Below the pieces are notes generated by a model that saw only the letters and a program-made list of their open reading frames with translations, made no database searches and was not told where the DNA came from. Made by a program: the position numbers and the translations under genes. Below, one piece after another: positions 9,619-21,538 of a DNA stretch of 64,000 nt; position 1 is the first letter of the stretch, and the number at the start of each line of letters is the position of its first letter. This stretch comes from Desmodesmus armatus (lineage: Eukaryota; Chlorophyta; Chlorophyceae; Sphaeropleales; Scenedesmaceae). Location: the NCBI GenBank assembly GCA_007449985.2, contig VIIQ02000310.1, forward strand, positions 22,798 to 86,797. Direction: 5' to 3'.

Positions 9619-12600
9619 ATGGGCAGTACTGCCCACGTGTACCTCCTGGAGTTGGGTCCTGAGCTGTCTCATGAGGAGGTGCAGCACCTGTCATATGACG
9701 ATCCCAGCCAGCAGCTGCTGGTGGTGAAGGGGGGACACGTGTTTGCGTATGATGTCAGCGGGGGACGGCCTGCAGGGCACAGCAGCTTGAAGTGGATGTA
9801 CCCGCTGCAGGTGCGCGGGGGTTGGGTGTGTGTCAGCACAGGGATTAATGTGTGTGTTTGGGGGGGGGGGTAGAGGTGTGGTGTGTGTGTGTGTGTAGAC
9901 ACAGGGAGTGTGGGGGGGGGGGGTCTGAGCTGTCCCATGAGGAGGTGCAGCACCTGTCATATGACGATCCCAGCCAGCAGCTGCTGGTGGTGAAGGGGGG
10001 ACACGTGTTTGCGTATGATGTCAGCGGGGGACGGCCTGCAGGGCACAGCAGCTTGAAGTGGATGTACCCGCTGCAGGTGCGCGGGGGTTGGGTGTGTGTC
10101 AGCACAGGGATTAATGTGTGTGTTTGGGGGGGGTAGAGGTGTGGTGTGTGTGTGTGTGTGTAGACACAGGGAGTGTGGGGGGGGGGGGTCTGAGCTGTCC
10201 CATGAGGAGGTGCAGCACCTGTCATATGACGATCCCAGCCAGCAGCTGCTGGTGGTGAAGGGGGGACACGTGTTTGCGTATGATGTCAGCGGGGGACGGC
10301 CTGCAGGGCACAGCAGCTTGAAGTGGATGTACCCGCTGCAGGTGTGTGGGGGTTGCGGGGTGGGGGTGGGCGGGGGCAGCTGGTGGTAAGGGGGGGGGGG
10401 CATGTGTTTGCATATGATGTGGGGGGTGCGCGGGGGGGGGGGGGGGTGAGTTGTCCCATGAGGACCTGCCTGTCATATGACGATCCCAGCCAGCAGCTGC
10501 TGGTGGTGAAGAACACGTGTTTGCGTATGATGTCAGCGGGGGACGGCCGGCAGGGCACAGCAGCCTGAAGTGGATGTACCCGCTGCAGGTGCGTGGGAGG
10601 GTTGAAGAAGGGGGGGGGGGCAATGTCGAGGTGAAGGGGGGAGGGAGGTGGAGGGGGAAGGGCGGGGGGGTGGACCCACAGCCTCTGCAACCTCAAGTGG
10701 ATGTTCCCGCTGCAGGTGCCTGGGCGGGGCTGAATGCACAGAAGTGCCAGGCAGAATGCACACTTGCTGCGACTGCTGCGCTAGGCAGTCGACCTGCGCC
10801 AGGGGGCAATGCTTTGTCAACAGCATGCTTCACTCCCGCGCCCCTTCAATCTTGCCAACCCTGAGACCCAATTGGGAAGTTGGTTTGTCAATCAGCCCAT
10901 TGCTGCGCTGCCCCCCCCCTTTCCCCCTACACTGCATTGAACATCGCAGGAGGGTCCTCCCGTCATCGCCCTACGCCCCTCCCTTGACAACCGCATCTTG
11001 GCCCTGCAGCGGGGCCCTGCATTGCTGGAACTTGTCGATCTGGCCAGCGGGATGTGCTTCGTGCACAGCTGACCTTACTTGCTCCCCCTGCCCCCCAATC
11101 CCACAAGCCTAGAGACACAGCAGCCCCCCCCCTCAAGGTTTGCTGATGCCCCCCCCCCCCCCCCGCATGCGCATTAACTCATATCGCAGGAGGGTCCTCC
11201 TGTCATCGCTCTACGCCCTTCCCTCGACAACCGCATGTTGGCCCTACAGCGTGGCCCCGCATTGCTGGAACTGGTCGACTTGGCCAGCGGGATGTGCTTC
11301 GTGCACAGCACGCACCTAGGGCGCGGCTCAATCCTGACATTTTTCTTCACTGATGCACCCGATACGGACTTCGTGGTGGTCACGACACGCGCTGTGGAGC
11401 TGAACCAATTCGCAGAGAGGTGGGTGGGTCGAGAGGGGCCCTTCTGCTGAGGGGTGGTCCCGCTTCAGCGGGGCTCCGGGGAGGGCAGGGCTGCGCTGCA
11501 GGTTAGTAATGCGGGGTCAGGGGGTGTGGGGGTGGTGTGGGAGGGGGGGAGAGCTTGTCAGCCTGGCCAGCAGATCGTGCTTTGTGCACAGCACCCACTT
11601 CGGGCGGGGGTCAATTCTGACGTCCTTTACTGATGCGCCTGATACGGATTTTGTGGTGGTCGCGACACGCGCTGTGGAGCTGAACCAGTTTGCAGAGAGG
11701 TGGGTAGGGGTAGAGGGGCTGCCGTCTCGGGGGGGGGGGCAGGGGAAGGGTGTGTGACTGCTTTGCGGAGTGGGGGGTGGGGTGGGAAAGGTGTCCCTTT
11801 TGCGCCAAGCATTGCATGTGCATGTTTTCAGTTGCGTGAGTAACTGCGATCACAGACAATCCATCATGGACCCCCCCCCCTAAGTGCCCAATGGTGTTTG
11901 CTTGTGCAGGCGTCAGGGTCTGCGTTGAGCGAGTGCGGCTGCAGGCAGCATGGGCACGCTACTGCCATGAGACACACATGCCTTGTTCCCCTGTCCATGC
12001 TCCTGCTGGCGATGGGGCTGTTGCCACATGCCCGCGTTCACCACCCCTCTCCCCTTGTCAATCAAGTTATATCCTTGCCATGTCCACCAGAAAGTGCCTC
12101 TCACCCCCTCTCACCCCCCCCCCCCGCCCGCCCGCCCGCCCGCCCCCAACACTTCCAAATCTGCAGGCGTCAGGGTTTGCGTTGTCGCGAGCGAGTGCGG
12201 CTTCAGGCGGCCTGGGCGCGCTACACCCATGAGACACGCATGGTGGTGGTGGGCGCTGCCGCTGCCCCCCGCTCGGCACTGGCCGCCTGGCAGTTTGCCA
12301 GCCACGGCATCGTGCACATCCCACTGTTTGAACTGCAGGTGCGGTGCGAGTAGAGGGGGGGAGTGCTGCTGAAGAATTGCCACGCATCGTCACCATAATG
12401 CCTTGGTAACAGGGCTGGAATACACACTGGCTGACAGCTTCGCACACGACCATGATGTGACATGTGACAGCTACTCGCACCACCATCATGTGACATGTGT
12501 GTCTGTTGTCGTACATGTCACCAATTTGCAGGGCTTGCTCCCTGCTTCTGCAGCTATGCGGCAGTTCCTGCCATCCACACCCGCTGCTGCTGCTGCTGCC

Positions 12601-15600
12601 GCCAGCCAACACCCAGCAGCAGCAGCAGCAGCACCCTCAGGCGGCAGTATACTTGCAGCGGCAGCGGCAGCAGCAGCTGGTGCAGATGGGGGTGCGGCCG
12701 TTGGTGGTAGAGGTGTGCAGCAGCAGCAGCAGGCCCAGCAGGGTTTAGGGCAGCCCCACAAGCAGCTGAACCCTGATCAGATCTGGCTGCTGAAGATGTA
12801 TGGGCGGGTGTATCTGGCCCACATTGACAGCAGCAGCAGCAGCAGCAGTAGGTTGGAGCTGTACCGGTTCTACACGGACACCATCATACTGGAGCATGTG
12901 CTGGAGCTGTTTTCAACACAGGTGGGTTTGCAGGGTGGTAAAACGTTGTCTGGCGGCGTGTGGACCTGGGTGAAACATTGGTTGTTGGTGTGTAAAGCAA
13001 CCGGTGGAAAGCACAGGGGCAAAGGGGTGAGGTCCTGCATGCATGTTGAGGGGTTTGTCACAACCACAACGGCCGCCCCTTCATATGTTTGACAGTGTGT
13101 GTCACCAAGCACAACACCTTCGTCTTTTTCATGTCTGCCCCCCCCCCCGTCCTCCCCCCGTACCCCTGCATCTCCTTTCCACAGGTTCAGCTGAGTGTTG
13201 TGGACAACGTCCTAGTGGTGCACCACCCCCCAACAGCAGTAGCAGTGCTGTTCGACGTCGCACTGCACCAGCACACACCCCTCGCCAACCCCCTCCCGCT
13301 GCGGCGGCTGCAGCTGCTGCCACCCGACTTGGCAGCAGCAGCAGCAGAGGAGCTCGAGCAGCAGCAGCAGCAGCAGCAGGGTGCGGCGGCTGGCAGCACT
13401 GCTGCTTGGGGTTCCGACAGCTCCAGCAGCAGCAGCAGTACTGTTGCTGCTGCTGCTGGGGAGGGTGAGGAGCAGCAGCTTCGGGGGGCTATCAGCAGCA
13501 GCAGCAGCAGCAGCATTGCTAGGACGCGTGCTGGGTTCCGACGCACACTCATCCGGGTACCTGGCAGCAGTGGCAGCAATGCGGCAGCAGCGGCGGCTGG
13601 CGGCTCCCCCGCTGCTGCTGCTGCTGCTATTGTGTGGGAGTCTAGTGAGGTGCTGGAGGAAGGGGGGTGGGTGTTTTACCCCCCTGCTGTGGTGCTGGAC
13701 AGGACTGACAAGACAGTGGGACGCCTGCAGCTGGACCTGCAGGTGTGTGGGTGTTGAGGGGGCCGGGGCAAGGTTTGTGTGCGTGTGGCGGGGGGGGGGG
13801 GGGGGGGGGGGCTGGGGGGGGTCGTGTTCGGGGGGGGGGGGGGGCTTGTTTACTGCTCAAAGGCTGCCGTTGACTCAGCTGAGGACTGTGGGCCTCGCCC
13901 TTACTCTCGCGTCACTATGGTATGCGATCTTCACCATCCCCCAGCCCAGCCCAGCCCAGCCCACCCCCACCACCCCCAAAACCCCTTGCGCTGCTTGTCT
14001 GCAGGCTGTTGTTGTGACTCTGCTGAAGACTGGCGGACACCCCCGCCTACACGCATCCACCACGACTTGGCACGCATCTCCGCTCTGCTTATATCTCCCC
14101 CTCTCCTCCTGGGTGTAATCAACTGGTTGCAGGCTGTTGTTGACTCTGCTAAGGACTGGCTGACACTGCTCCCCCCCCCCCCACACACACACGTTTCCTT
14201 TAGAACCTCATTGCGTCTCTCCACCCAACACCCCCCCCCCCTTTCCCCCGTGCAATCCACTGTATGCAGGCTGTTGTTGACTCTGCTGAGGACCCCCCCC
14301 CCCCCCCCCCCCCCCCCCGCGCATCCGCACGTGTCACCATTGTATGAACACCCCCCCCCCCCCCGCGCCAGGCCCCGCCCCCTCAAACCCTAACCCACCC
14401 CCAACCCCAAAACCCTTGCGCCTCTTGTTTGCAGGCTGTCGTTGACTCTGCTGAGGACTGGCCCTCCCTGGTTGGGTTCCTGCTGCGGCGTCGGGCCCTG
14501 GGCCCCCTCCACCCAACCTCTGCTTCTCTGGCCCGCTTCAGCTCCAACTGTTTGCAGGCTGTCGTCGACTCCACTGTGGACTGGCCGACATCCCCGCCCC
14601 CTTGACGTGTTCACCACAACTTCATCATGCCTCGCCACCCAACCCCCACTCCCCCTCCGCCCCCCCCCCCCCCCCGGGTATTCAACTGTTTGCAGGCTGT
14701 TGTCGACTCTGCTGAGGACTGGCCCTCCCTGGTTGGTTTCCTGCTGCGTCGTCGTGCCCTGGGACCCTCAGCACCACTGGCAGCAGAGCCACGCACACTG
14801 CTGATGCAGGTGAGACTCTTGGTACTTGACTGAATAGTGACATGAATAATGACATTGCTTTTGGGACCTGGTCTGCTGTGTTTAGGGGGTAGGGGGGCTG
14901 GTATGTGGAGGGAAGGAAAGTTTGTTTGCGTGCAGAGCCACGCACACTGCTGATGCAGGTAAGGCTCGAGCGCCGATTGATTAGTCATTGACTGATTAGT
15001 CACACCCCGGCAGTTGAGTTCGCCTGCTTGCGCTGTGAGCGCCCAGCTGGTGGGAGTCCCCCCCCCCCCCCCCGCCGGGTTGAATTCAACAGTCACATAG
15101 CGTTTGACTGCAACCTGGTCTGCAGTGTTCATGGGAAGGGGGGGGGCTTGTCTGCTGAGGAAAGTTTGTTAGGGGTGCTTTCAAACAGATTTCCCACATG
15201 CCCTGAACATGCATCTGCTGCCACCAAGTAACAAACAACATGCACACTCTCCCAACTTGCTGAACCTCCCTCCCTCCCTCCCTCCCTTCCTCCCTTTGTC
15301 TTTCCTGTGCTGTTGTTGCCGCTCTTGTCCTCCCTTCACCCCCCCCCCCCTAGGTCATCCGCTCTGCACTGCAGGAGCGGCTTGGGCTGTCGGTGTTGAG
15401 GGACATCTTCAACCAGCTTCTCACGGTAAGGGGGGGGGTTATCAAGGGTGCGGGCAAAGTTTTCAAAGGGTGACATAGAGTGAATGTCTGGGGCTGTCAG
15501 TATTGTGGGACGTCTTCAACCAGCTTCTCATGGTCAGGGGGCGGGGGTAAAGTGTGTGTGTTGGGGGAGGGGGAGCGGGGGGAGGGGGGGAGGTCAAGAG

Positions 15601-17547
15601 GTCACATAGATTGAACGGCTGGGGCTGTCAGTGTTGCGGGACATCTTCAACCAGCTGCTCACAGTGAGTGTGTTTTTGGGGGGGGGGGTGCTTGTTTGTT
15701 TGGCCAGACAGGGGACCTGGGGGGGGGGGGGTGCTCATGTTGTCCGGGTGGGCTGAGGGTTGAGTGTTGAGGATGCAGGCCAGCAAACCGTACGGACAGC
15801 AACATTGCTACATGCTGCTATTGTTGAGCCAGTAGCCAGCAGGCTTCATGAGAGTACCCTGTCATCATCTCAACTGGTCGTCTAGAACACTTACATGTGC
15901 CTGTTGGATTCAAATTTCAGACACTCATTCATTTGGATTCAAAATTCAGACACTCACTTGCGCATGTTGGATCCAACTCCTGAACAGTAGCCAGCAGTGT
16001 TCAGGAGTCGCATCCAACATGCACATGTCAGTGTCTAGTTGACCAGCCCAGGTGATGACAGAGTACTTTTGTGGAGTGCATTCCGACAGGCACATTGGGG
16101 TTGATGCCCTGCATTATGAAGTCATTATGGAGGGCATCAACCCCTGTGTGCCTGTCGGCATGCACTTCAAGAGAGTACCCTGTCATCATCTTGGTTATAA
16201 TGAAGGGGTTGGAAACCTTCACCAAGTGCTTGTCTGTTTACTTGTGTGTCTTGTTGACTTTATTGTGCAGGCCTATGCTGACGCACTAAGTCGAGCCGCC
16301 TACTCAGCACCCGCACGCGCAGCAGCGGCAGCAGCAGGCCACGCCAACAGCAGCAGCAGCAGCAGCACGACAGCAGCAGCGGCGGCGGCGGCGGTTGGTA
16401 GCGCAGTGGGGTGTGTGCTGGACGTTCCTGGTGTGAATGTGATCACCCCCAATGAGCTGGCAAAGGATCTGTTCCAGTGGGTACATGATGAGGAGGTGGT
16501 GGATGCACTGTATTTGCAGGTGGGTGGTGAGGTGTGCGAGATTGACTTAGTGACCTGTGTATGTCAAGTCGCATGTCAACACACACGCATATGCACTTGC
16601 TGTGCTGACACACACAACACCACCCCGTTATTTCACCTAATCCCACCCTGCTCCCCCCCCCCACCACCACCACACCACCTCCTGCCTCTCCCGTGCTGCA
16701 GGCTGCTGTCAGCGAGTACTGTGCGGCCTCAGAGGCCCTGGGTCTGCCCCCTCCCCCCTACCTGCAGCTGCTCACCCTCGACCTGCTGCTGCAGCAGGAG
16801 CAGCACTACCAGGCGGTACAGCTGCTGTACAGCCAGCCTGGCAGCAGTGCAACAACCAGCCTGGCACGACACCTGCTAGAAAAGGCGGGAAAAGACGCCG
16901 CCTGGCAAGATCAGGGTCAGGGGGTGGATTCTGGCGCAGCAGCGGGGCAGTCTCTAGGGGTGCCGTCTGAGGTAGTGGGATCCTCGTCAGCAGTAGCGGC
17001 AGCAGCGGCAGCGAGTAATCCCACCGCCGCGATGGCGCTTGAGTTGGCGTTGGATGTGATGACCAGGCAGTGTGTGCCAGAGCTGCGGCTGGTGGGGGGA
17101 GCGCCATCTACTGCTGCTGCTGCGGCGGCTGGGGCGGGAGGGTTTGCTGCTGCAGCAGCAGGAGTGGTGGGTGCTGGGGCAAGGGGTCACCCCAGGCAGC
17201 AGCAGGGTGCGGCCGCTGGGAATGCGGCGGGCGGTACTGCTGCCGCTGCTGGCGGTGGTGGTGGTGTTGGGATGCATGCAGCATCAATAGGTCAGCCTGT
17301 CAGCAAGGCATGCACAGCAGCGCTGGTGCGGCAGCTGTTAGACATTGGGGAGGTCCTGCAGGCTGCCCGCATTGCTCGAGCTGCTGGTGGTGTGCTGGCC
17401 CTGGGTATCCCCGCGGTCTTGTTCCTGCAGGTGGCGGCGGGGCGTGGGGACCTGGGTGCATTTGCTGCTGTTTACCGAGTGATGCGGCCGCATCTGGTGG
17501 ATAGGTGGCCTGACTTTGAGGCTGCGCAGCGAGAGCTGTGTCCTTAG
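9619..17547 (+). CDS. RMC1: RMC1 / Mic1-like regulator of the MON1-CCZ1 Rab7 exchange factor
   Basis: Nine exons join in phase: 9619..9810, 11190..11419, 12167..12338, 12532..12921, 13185..13742, 14696..14809, 15354..15425, 16271..16519 and 16702..17547, giving 940 residues. The N-terminal beta-propeller part shows DDPSQQLLVVKGGHVFAYDV, PPVIALRPSLDNRMLALQR, DFVVVTTRAVELNQFAER and WARYTHETRMVVV. The middle has YGRVYLAHIDS, YRFYTDTIILEHVLELFST and LSVVDNVLVVHHPPTAVAVL. The C-terminal Mic1 domain carries ITPNELAKDLFQWVHDEEV, VSEYCAASEALGLPPPPYL and FAAVYRVMRPHLVDRWPDF. This order matches plant Mic1-like proteins and animal RMC1 (C18orf8). The family binds MON1-CCZ1 and promotes Rab7 activation in late endosome/vacuole traffic. 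Poly-A, poly-Q and poly-S inserts make it longer than animal RMC1 (about 660). Five exons have extra copies beside them. Confidence 0.88.
9920..10720 (+). repeat. Tandem copies of RMC1 exon 1
   Basis: The part of exon 1 from about 9653 to its donor recurs at about 9929-10079 and 10189-10342 (both almost identical), at 10448-10590 (with small deletions) and as a remnant at 10680-10715 (end of exon only). Each copy keeps the CTGCAG|GTG boundary. The unit is about 260 bp and includes intron with long G tracts. Reading frames of the first copies remain open (SHEEVQHLSYDDPSQQLLVV). Confidence 0.92.
10948..11070 (+). repeat. Upstream partial copy of RMC1 exon 2
   Basis: Bases 10948-11070 repeat 11188-11310, including the acceptor ATCGCAG. 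The copy breaks off in CACAGCTGACC, which puts a stop in frame right after FVHS, so it cannot simply replace exon 2. Confidence 0.88.
11558..11707 (+). repeat. Downstream partial copy of RMC1 exon 2
   Basis: This copy covers the 3' two thirds of exon 2 (the segment ending DFVVVATRAVELNQFAER) with its GTGGGT donor. It starts within SLASRSCFVHS and has no visible acceptor. A partial copy of exon 3 also occurs at 11907-11980 ahead of the genuine exon 3. Confidence 0.88.
13862..14592 (+). repeat. Six degenerate copies of the start of RMC1 exon 6
   Basis: Copies begin near 13862, 14005, 14131, 14268, 14436 and 14557, ahead of the genuine exon at 14696. Most retain an upstream TTGCAG or CTGCAG acceptor and GCTGT(T/C)GT(T/C)GACTC. 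All but one break off after about 40 bp; the 14436 copy continues through the FLLRRRALG segment. Spacers are poly-C tracts. Confidence 0.9.
15484..15668 (+). repeat. Two partial copies of RMC1 exon 7
   Basis: The 3' part of exon 7 (GGGCTGTCGGTGTTGAGGGA onward, up to the donor) recurs at about 15490-15535 and 15620-15665. A fragment of exon 6's 3' end with its donor also recurs at 14929-14962. Confidence 0.88.
15846..16205. repeat. Nested inverted repeat (fold-back/MITE-like) in an RMC1 intron
   Basis: Two hairpins share a middle arm. The first has arms near 15848-15990 and 15996-16070, with an inner stem CATGTTGGATCCAACTCC pairing with GGAGTCGCATCCAACATG across a short loop. The second has arms of about 65 bp, 16052-16115 and 16125-16190, which include TTGATGCCCTGCAT and its complement. 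A direct repeat of TTGGATTCAAA and CAGACACTCA lies inside. No transposase is present. Confidence 0.82.
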
Positions 17548-17634
17548 ACGTGATGTCGCCCCAAGGTCTGCCCCTGTTGGGTATGCAGCCCAGCCCCAAT
17601 GCTGGTGGGTGGGTTGGTGTGGTGCTTGTGTGGG

Positions 17635-17817
17635 TACTGCAAGTCTTGTGCAGCGGATCGTGTGCTGGCCCTGGGTATCCCTGCGGTGTCATTTCTGCAG
17701 GTGGCTGCGGGGCGTGGGGACCATGGTGCATTTGCTGCTGTGTACCGGGTGATGCGGCCGCATGTGGTTGATAGGTGGCCTGACTTCGAGGCTGCGCGGC
17801 AGGAGCTGTGTCCTTGA
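17635..17817 (+). repeat. Second copy of the RMC1 terminal-exon end
   Basis: This copies 17378-17547 closely, including the stop, and would encode VLALGIPAVSFLQVAAGRGD and RVMRPHVVDRWPDFEAARQE. A CAG precedes it, so it could act as an alternative 3' exon. Confidence 0.9.
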
Positions 17818-17904
17818 GCTAGGATAGCCTCATCACACTGCTGAGTTGTTGATAATGGTGTGGTGTGGTGTGTGTTGGTCTGCATTTGGCCATGGTTATG
17901 TGAG

Positions 17905-18040
17905 CCAGTGTCGTTCCTGCAAGTGGCTGCGAGGCGTGGGGACCTGGGTGTGTTTGCTGCTGTGTAACGAGCGATGCGACAACATGTGGTTGATAGGTGG
18001 CCCAATTTGAGGCTGCACGGCAAGAGCTGTGTCCCTTGGG
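17905..18040 (+). repeat. Third, decayed copy of the RMC1 terminal-exon end
   Basis: It matches the second copy from SFLQVAA onward but has an early stop (CTGTGTAACGAG in place of CTGTGTACCGGG) and further substitutions, so it is no longer coding. Confidence 0.88.
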
Positions 18041-18496
18041 CTAGCTATTGGTTGTTGGGTTTTTTCTGCAGTTTGCAGGAGCCTCAGCACAGATGATGGT
18101 ATGCTGGACAAGCAGGTCTCTTCAGGCAGTTTTTGATTTGACATTGTGCAGTCCAGTGCTATATAGCGATATCCAGCGCTATCCAGCGATATATCGTGAC
18201 GCTGTGCAACACGCTGGCAACCGCAGGTGTCATGTAACTCTTGCCCAACCACATTGTTGCCAATGAGTCATCAAAATGTTGATAAAAATGCTGCTAGCAG
18301 TGCGTGAAAGGAGGGGCCCTTCGACTAATATTCTGGCCGGCCGGGCTGCGGTCGCAGAAGTCCGCCGGAAAGGGAAGGTCGTCGGAAGGCAGGAACGGCT
18401 ACAAGAGCAAGGGGCGCCAAGCGACATCACAACCCACAAGAGCTAAAGTCGTCGTTTTAGGGACTTCCGCTGCACAAAGCCGTTTCCGCGTGCCTC
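18041..18496 (+). other. Intergenic region and leader of the small secreted-protein gene
   Basis: No gene was seen. It contains short interleaved repeats of GCGATATCCAGCGCTATCC type at 18164-18196. The long plus-strand ORF starting at 18304 passes through the 18497 gene's intron and is not considered real upstream of 18497. Confidence 0.4.
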
Positions 18497-19089
18497 ATGG
18501 CTATCATCAAGGTGAGTCGATGGTGCCACTTCCCGATGGTGGCATGCATCGTGTATACCATCGATGGATGTTTGTTAAATCAGGCGTTTTTGCAAGCACC
18601 TGGCTTGCTTGGTGTATCAGACCTCAATGTATCAATGCATACCACAAGCAGGGTACAACTGGAATACTGCCAGCTTCTGCTGCTTCATGCCATGGCCTGC
18701 AGTTGCGCAGAGATCACCTCATGCAGCAACCCTGCTGCACACTTTATTGCTGCCTGCAGGCAACTATCTTGGTGGCGGCGCTCACCGTCCTGGCCACATG
18801 TGCTATTGCAGAGGCCAAGGAAGGCCCTCCCCTTGGGGCTGCTGTGCGTGGTGGGCTGCGCAACCTCCAGGGAGCGCCTTCCCGCAAACTGGCCCAAGTC
18901 AACGTGAAGTTCTTCGACAAGACAGATTGCGTGAAAAATGCTGTGTACAGCTTTGAGACGGAATCTTTCTTGTGTGATCAGGGCCAGATCGCGTGCTGTG
19001 GCCCCTCCAGTGACAAGTGCTACGCTGATACGATCAACACCTTCAGGTGCAAGGCAGGTGACACCGGTGGCCACTGCTGCATTGCCTGA
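18497..19089 (+). CDS. Small secreted 8-cysteine protein
   Basis: Two exons, 18497..18511 (donor GTGAGT) and 18760..19089 (acceptor CTGCAG), give 114 residues. The protein starts MAIIKATILVAALTVLATCA, a clear signal peptide that probably ends near AIAEA, followed by a short pro-like region (GPPLGAAVRGGLRNLQGAPS). The mature C-terminal part has eight cysteines spaced C-x14-C-x6-CC-x6-C-x9-C-x8-CC and ends GGHCCIA. All-even cysteines and the paired CC motifs suggest a disulfide-stabilised extracellular or vacuolar mini-protein. I do not recognise the family, and no activity should be assumed. The intron sits inside the signal-peptide coding region. Confidence 0.75.
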
Positions 19090-20438
19090 GGGGCGGCAGC
19101 ACACACCGAAAGGGTAACTGACTCTGCGCATCGGCCAAAGCGTCTGGCCATGGCAGCCGCTGCACTGCGCGCGTGCATTGGCACAGGAACGGCCCCAGGC
19201 CCCGGTTGCATACCATATGCCGGGCAACTTCTTCCTCAGCACAGCACCAGCTCATGAGCTCAGTTGAGCCCAGTCAACTCAACTGAGCGGCTCATGATGA
19301 CACTAGAAGGCCCGCTGTTGGGCCACCAATATCAGCTGGGGTGTGTGCCGCGTCAGACCTTGTGGGCTGTAGTAGACAGCTGTGGTATGTTCGGTTCGCT
19401 GGTTTTTATGCCAGCACACGATGGTATTCCATGGCATGGTGTCGCCCTTATGCCGGAACCACTGCATGTGCATGCTGCATGTCAATTGCAAGGCTGCACC
19501 ATAAGCGCCATGCCCCATGAGTTACAACCTTCAGGTGCATGTAGTGATGACAGGCTTAAAAAGTGTGTTCCGACACTCACATAGTGTGTTGCTTGCTGAG
19601 GCGAGAGAAATCATGGAACATCGGTGCATGTGGCGCAGAGAGAGACAGAGGTGTCACTGAAGTGCCTGGCACTCAGCGTTACATGATCAAGTCCTCATGA
19701 GGAGGGGACCGTATGTGGACTCTGAATGGCCGTCAAGTCCCCAGCAATGGGACCCATGTTATCCCCGGGATAGCCTATGCACCTTAAGGTTCAGTGGCAC
19801 TGGTTTAGCTTTTCCTGTTGTCGGGCAGTGGCTTCAAGACTGTGCGCCGCACGGTCTCAGACAGGTTGTTTCCTCTTGCTTTTGGTAGAAGATGTGTCAC
19901 TTGTTGCGTTGTGATTGTGTGGCGCACATCTACAATGTCACAGTCAGTGGAGTACATCAATCCTACTGCCAGCACTTGAGTTGAACTTGCACACTTATGA
20001 AAGCTGAGTTGATAGGTATGTAGAGCCAACCGCACATGTGCAGCTGCACATGGTTGCAACCGCATTCAATGCCTGTAAAGTTCCTTATGATCATGGCTTG
20101 TCTGCACCATCGGCCGCACACACCAGACCAACACAGTGCCACTCCACAACTGTAGCTACAAGCTTTTTAGGCTGAAAAGTCTGGGCCAATTACAGCCCTC
20201 AATGCCAACATCACGACTGAGTCATGCCAACATCACGACTGCCAGTGAGAGGACACCCATAATCATTAGGGTTTGGCAAACGATCGTGACACACAGTTGC
20301 ACACAACATCCAACAACAAGTGCACAGTATTGGGTTCACAACTGCCGCAGCACAGTCAGGCCTTGTCAGCATGAAAACACCAACATCGTACAGGATGACT
20401 TTCAATCACACTCCAGAGCAGCCTGCACCAAATGCAGT
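19090..20438. other. Convergent intergenic region
   Basis: This lies between the 3' ends of the secreted-protein gene and the MYND gene. Short ORFs here have no convincing features. An imperfect pair of CATCACGACTG(A/C) phrases occurs at 20209-20240. Nothing else was recognised. Confidence 0.4.
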
Positions 20439-21501
20439 TCAGCCCTCCGCCCTGCTGCTGCCACTAGCCTTTTCGTCTGTTGCTGTGAGTGGTGTTGCCA
20501 CTGCTGCTGCCGCTGCTGCCGCTGCTGCCGCTGCTGCCGCCAGCGCCTTGCACACTGGCTTGTGCTGGCGCCATGCTGCACGTTGACAAGCCCTGCCGCA
20601 GTAGCGCGCTGTGCGGCAGCCAGCACAGATGCAGCTGCGGCCACCCACCAGCAGCGCCTCCGAGGGGCCACACAGGTTGCTGCAGACTGGGTTGTTGCAG
20701 GCATGAGGGATGGCAAACGTGGCCAGCACCCTGCTAGCTGCTTGCAGCTGCTCACAAACATCCCTCAGCATTGCTGCATCTGCTAGCCTTGCACTGCTAT
20801 CATCAGTTCCCAACACCACTCCGGCAGACTGCGCATCGCTACACTGCCCCAAGAGGCCTGCTGCTTGTGCCAGCTGCTGCTGCAGGTCCAGCGGCTGGTA
20901 CCCCAGAGCAGTGAGCTGCTGCACAGTGCCAGCTGCCGCAAGCCACCGCGCCACCTCAGTCAAAAGATGCTGCAGGAGGTCGAGGTTCTGGGTTACACCC
21001 TGTCGGTGTACCTGCCAGCTGATGCGTTGCACATTGGCTAACAGCCCCTCAGACTCTAAACCGTCCTGCCAGTGCTGCATCCACCCAGCCCACGCACCGC
21101 AGCAGCGACCAAGCAGCATCAGCCACGGCAGCGCTGTGCTTGCGCTGCTGCCAGTATTGCTGCTGCTGCTGCTGCTGCTGCTGTTTGCGCCCAAAGTGGA
21201 TGAAGTTGATGCTTTATCTGGGCACAGCATATCATCGCTGATGGCAGCTCCCACCATGTACGAGACTGCACCCAGAACTGCCTCCAGCAAAACCACAGAC
21301 TCGAGCTGGGTTTTGGCGATGCTGTCAATTCCACCCACTGGCACCAGTTTGGCTACATCAACAAACACGTTTGTCATAGTGTCCTGGCCCTGATCTGTGC
21401 TGGCGCCTGCCAGCATTGGGGCCACTGCAGTAGTGCTGCCGCCGCCGCTGCTGCTGCTGCTGCTGTTGCTGTCACCCTCCTGCGTTGGTGCCACTGCAGC
21501 G

Positions 21502-21538
<37 letters not shown>

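Noticed and set aside
9845..10403. Thr/His/Pro-rich minus-strand ORFs at 9.7-10.6 kb
   Set aside because: Antisense of duplicated RMC1 exon 1 and its GTGTGT introns.
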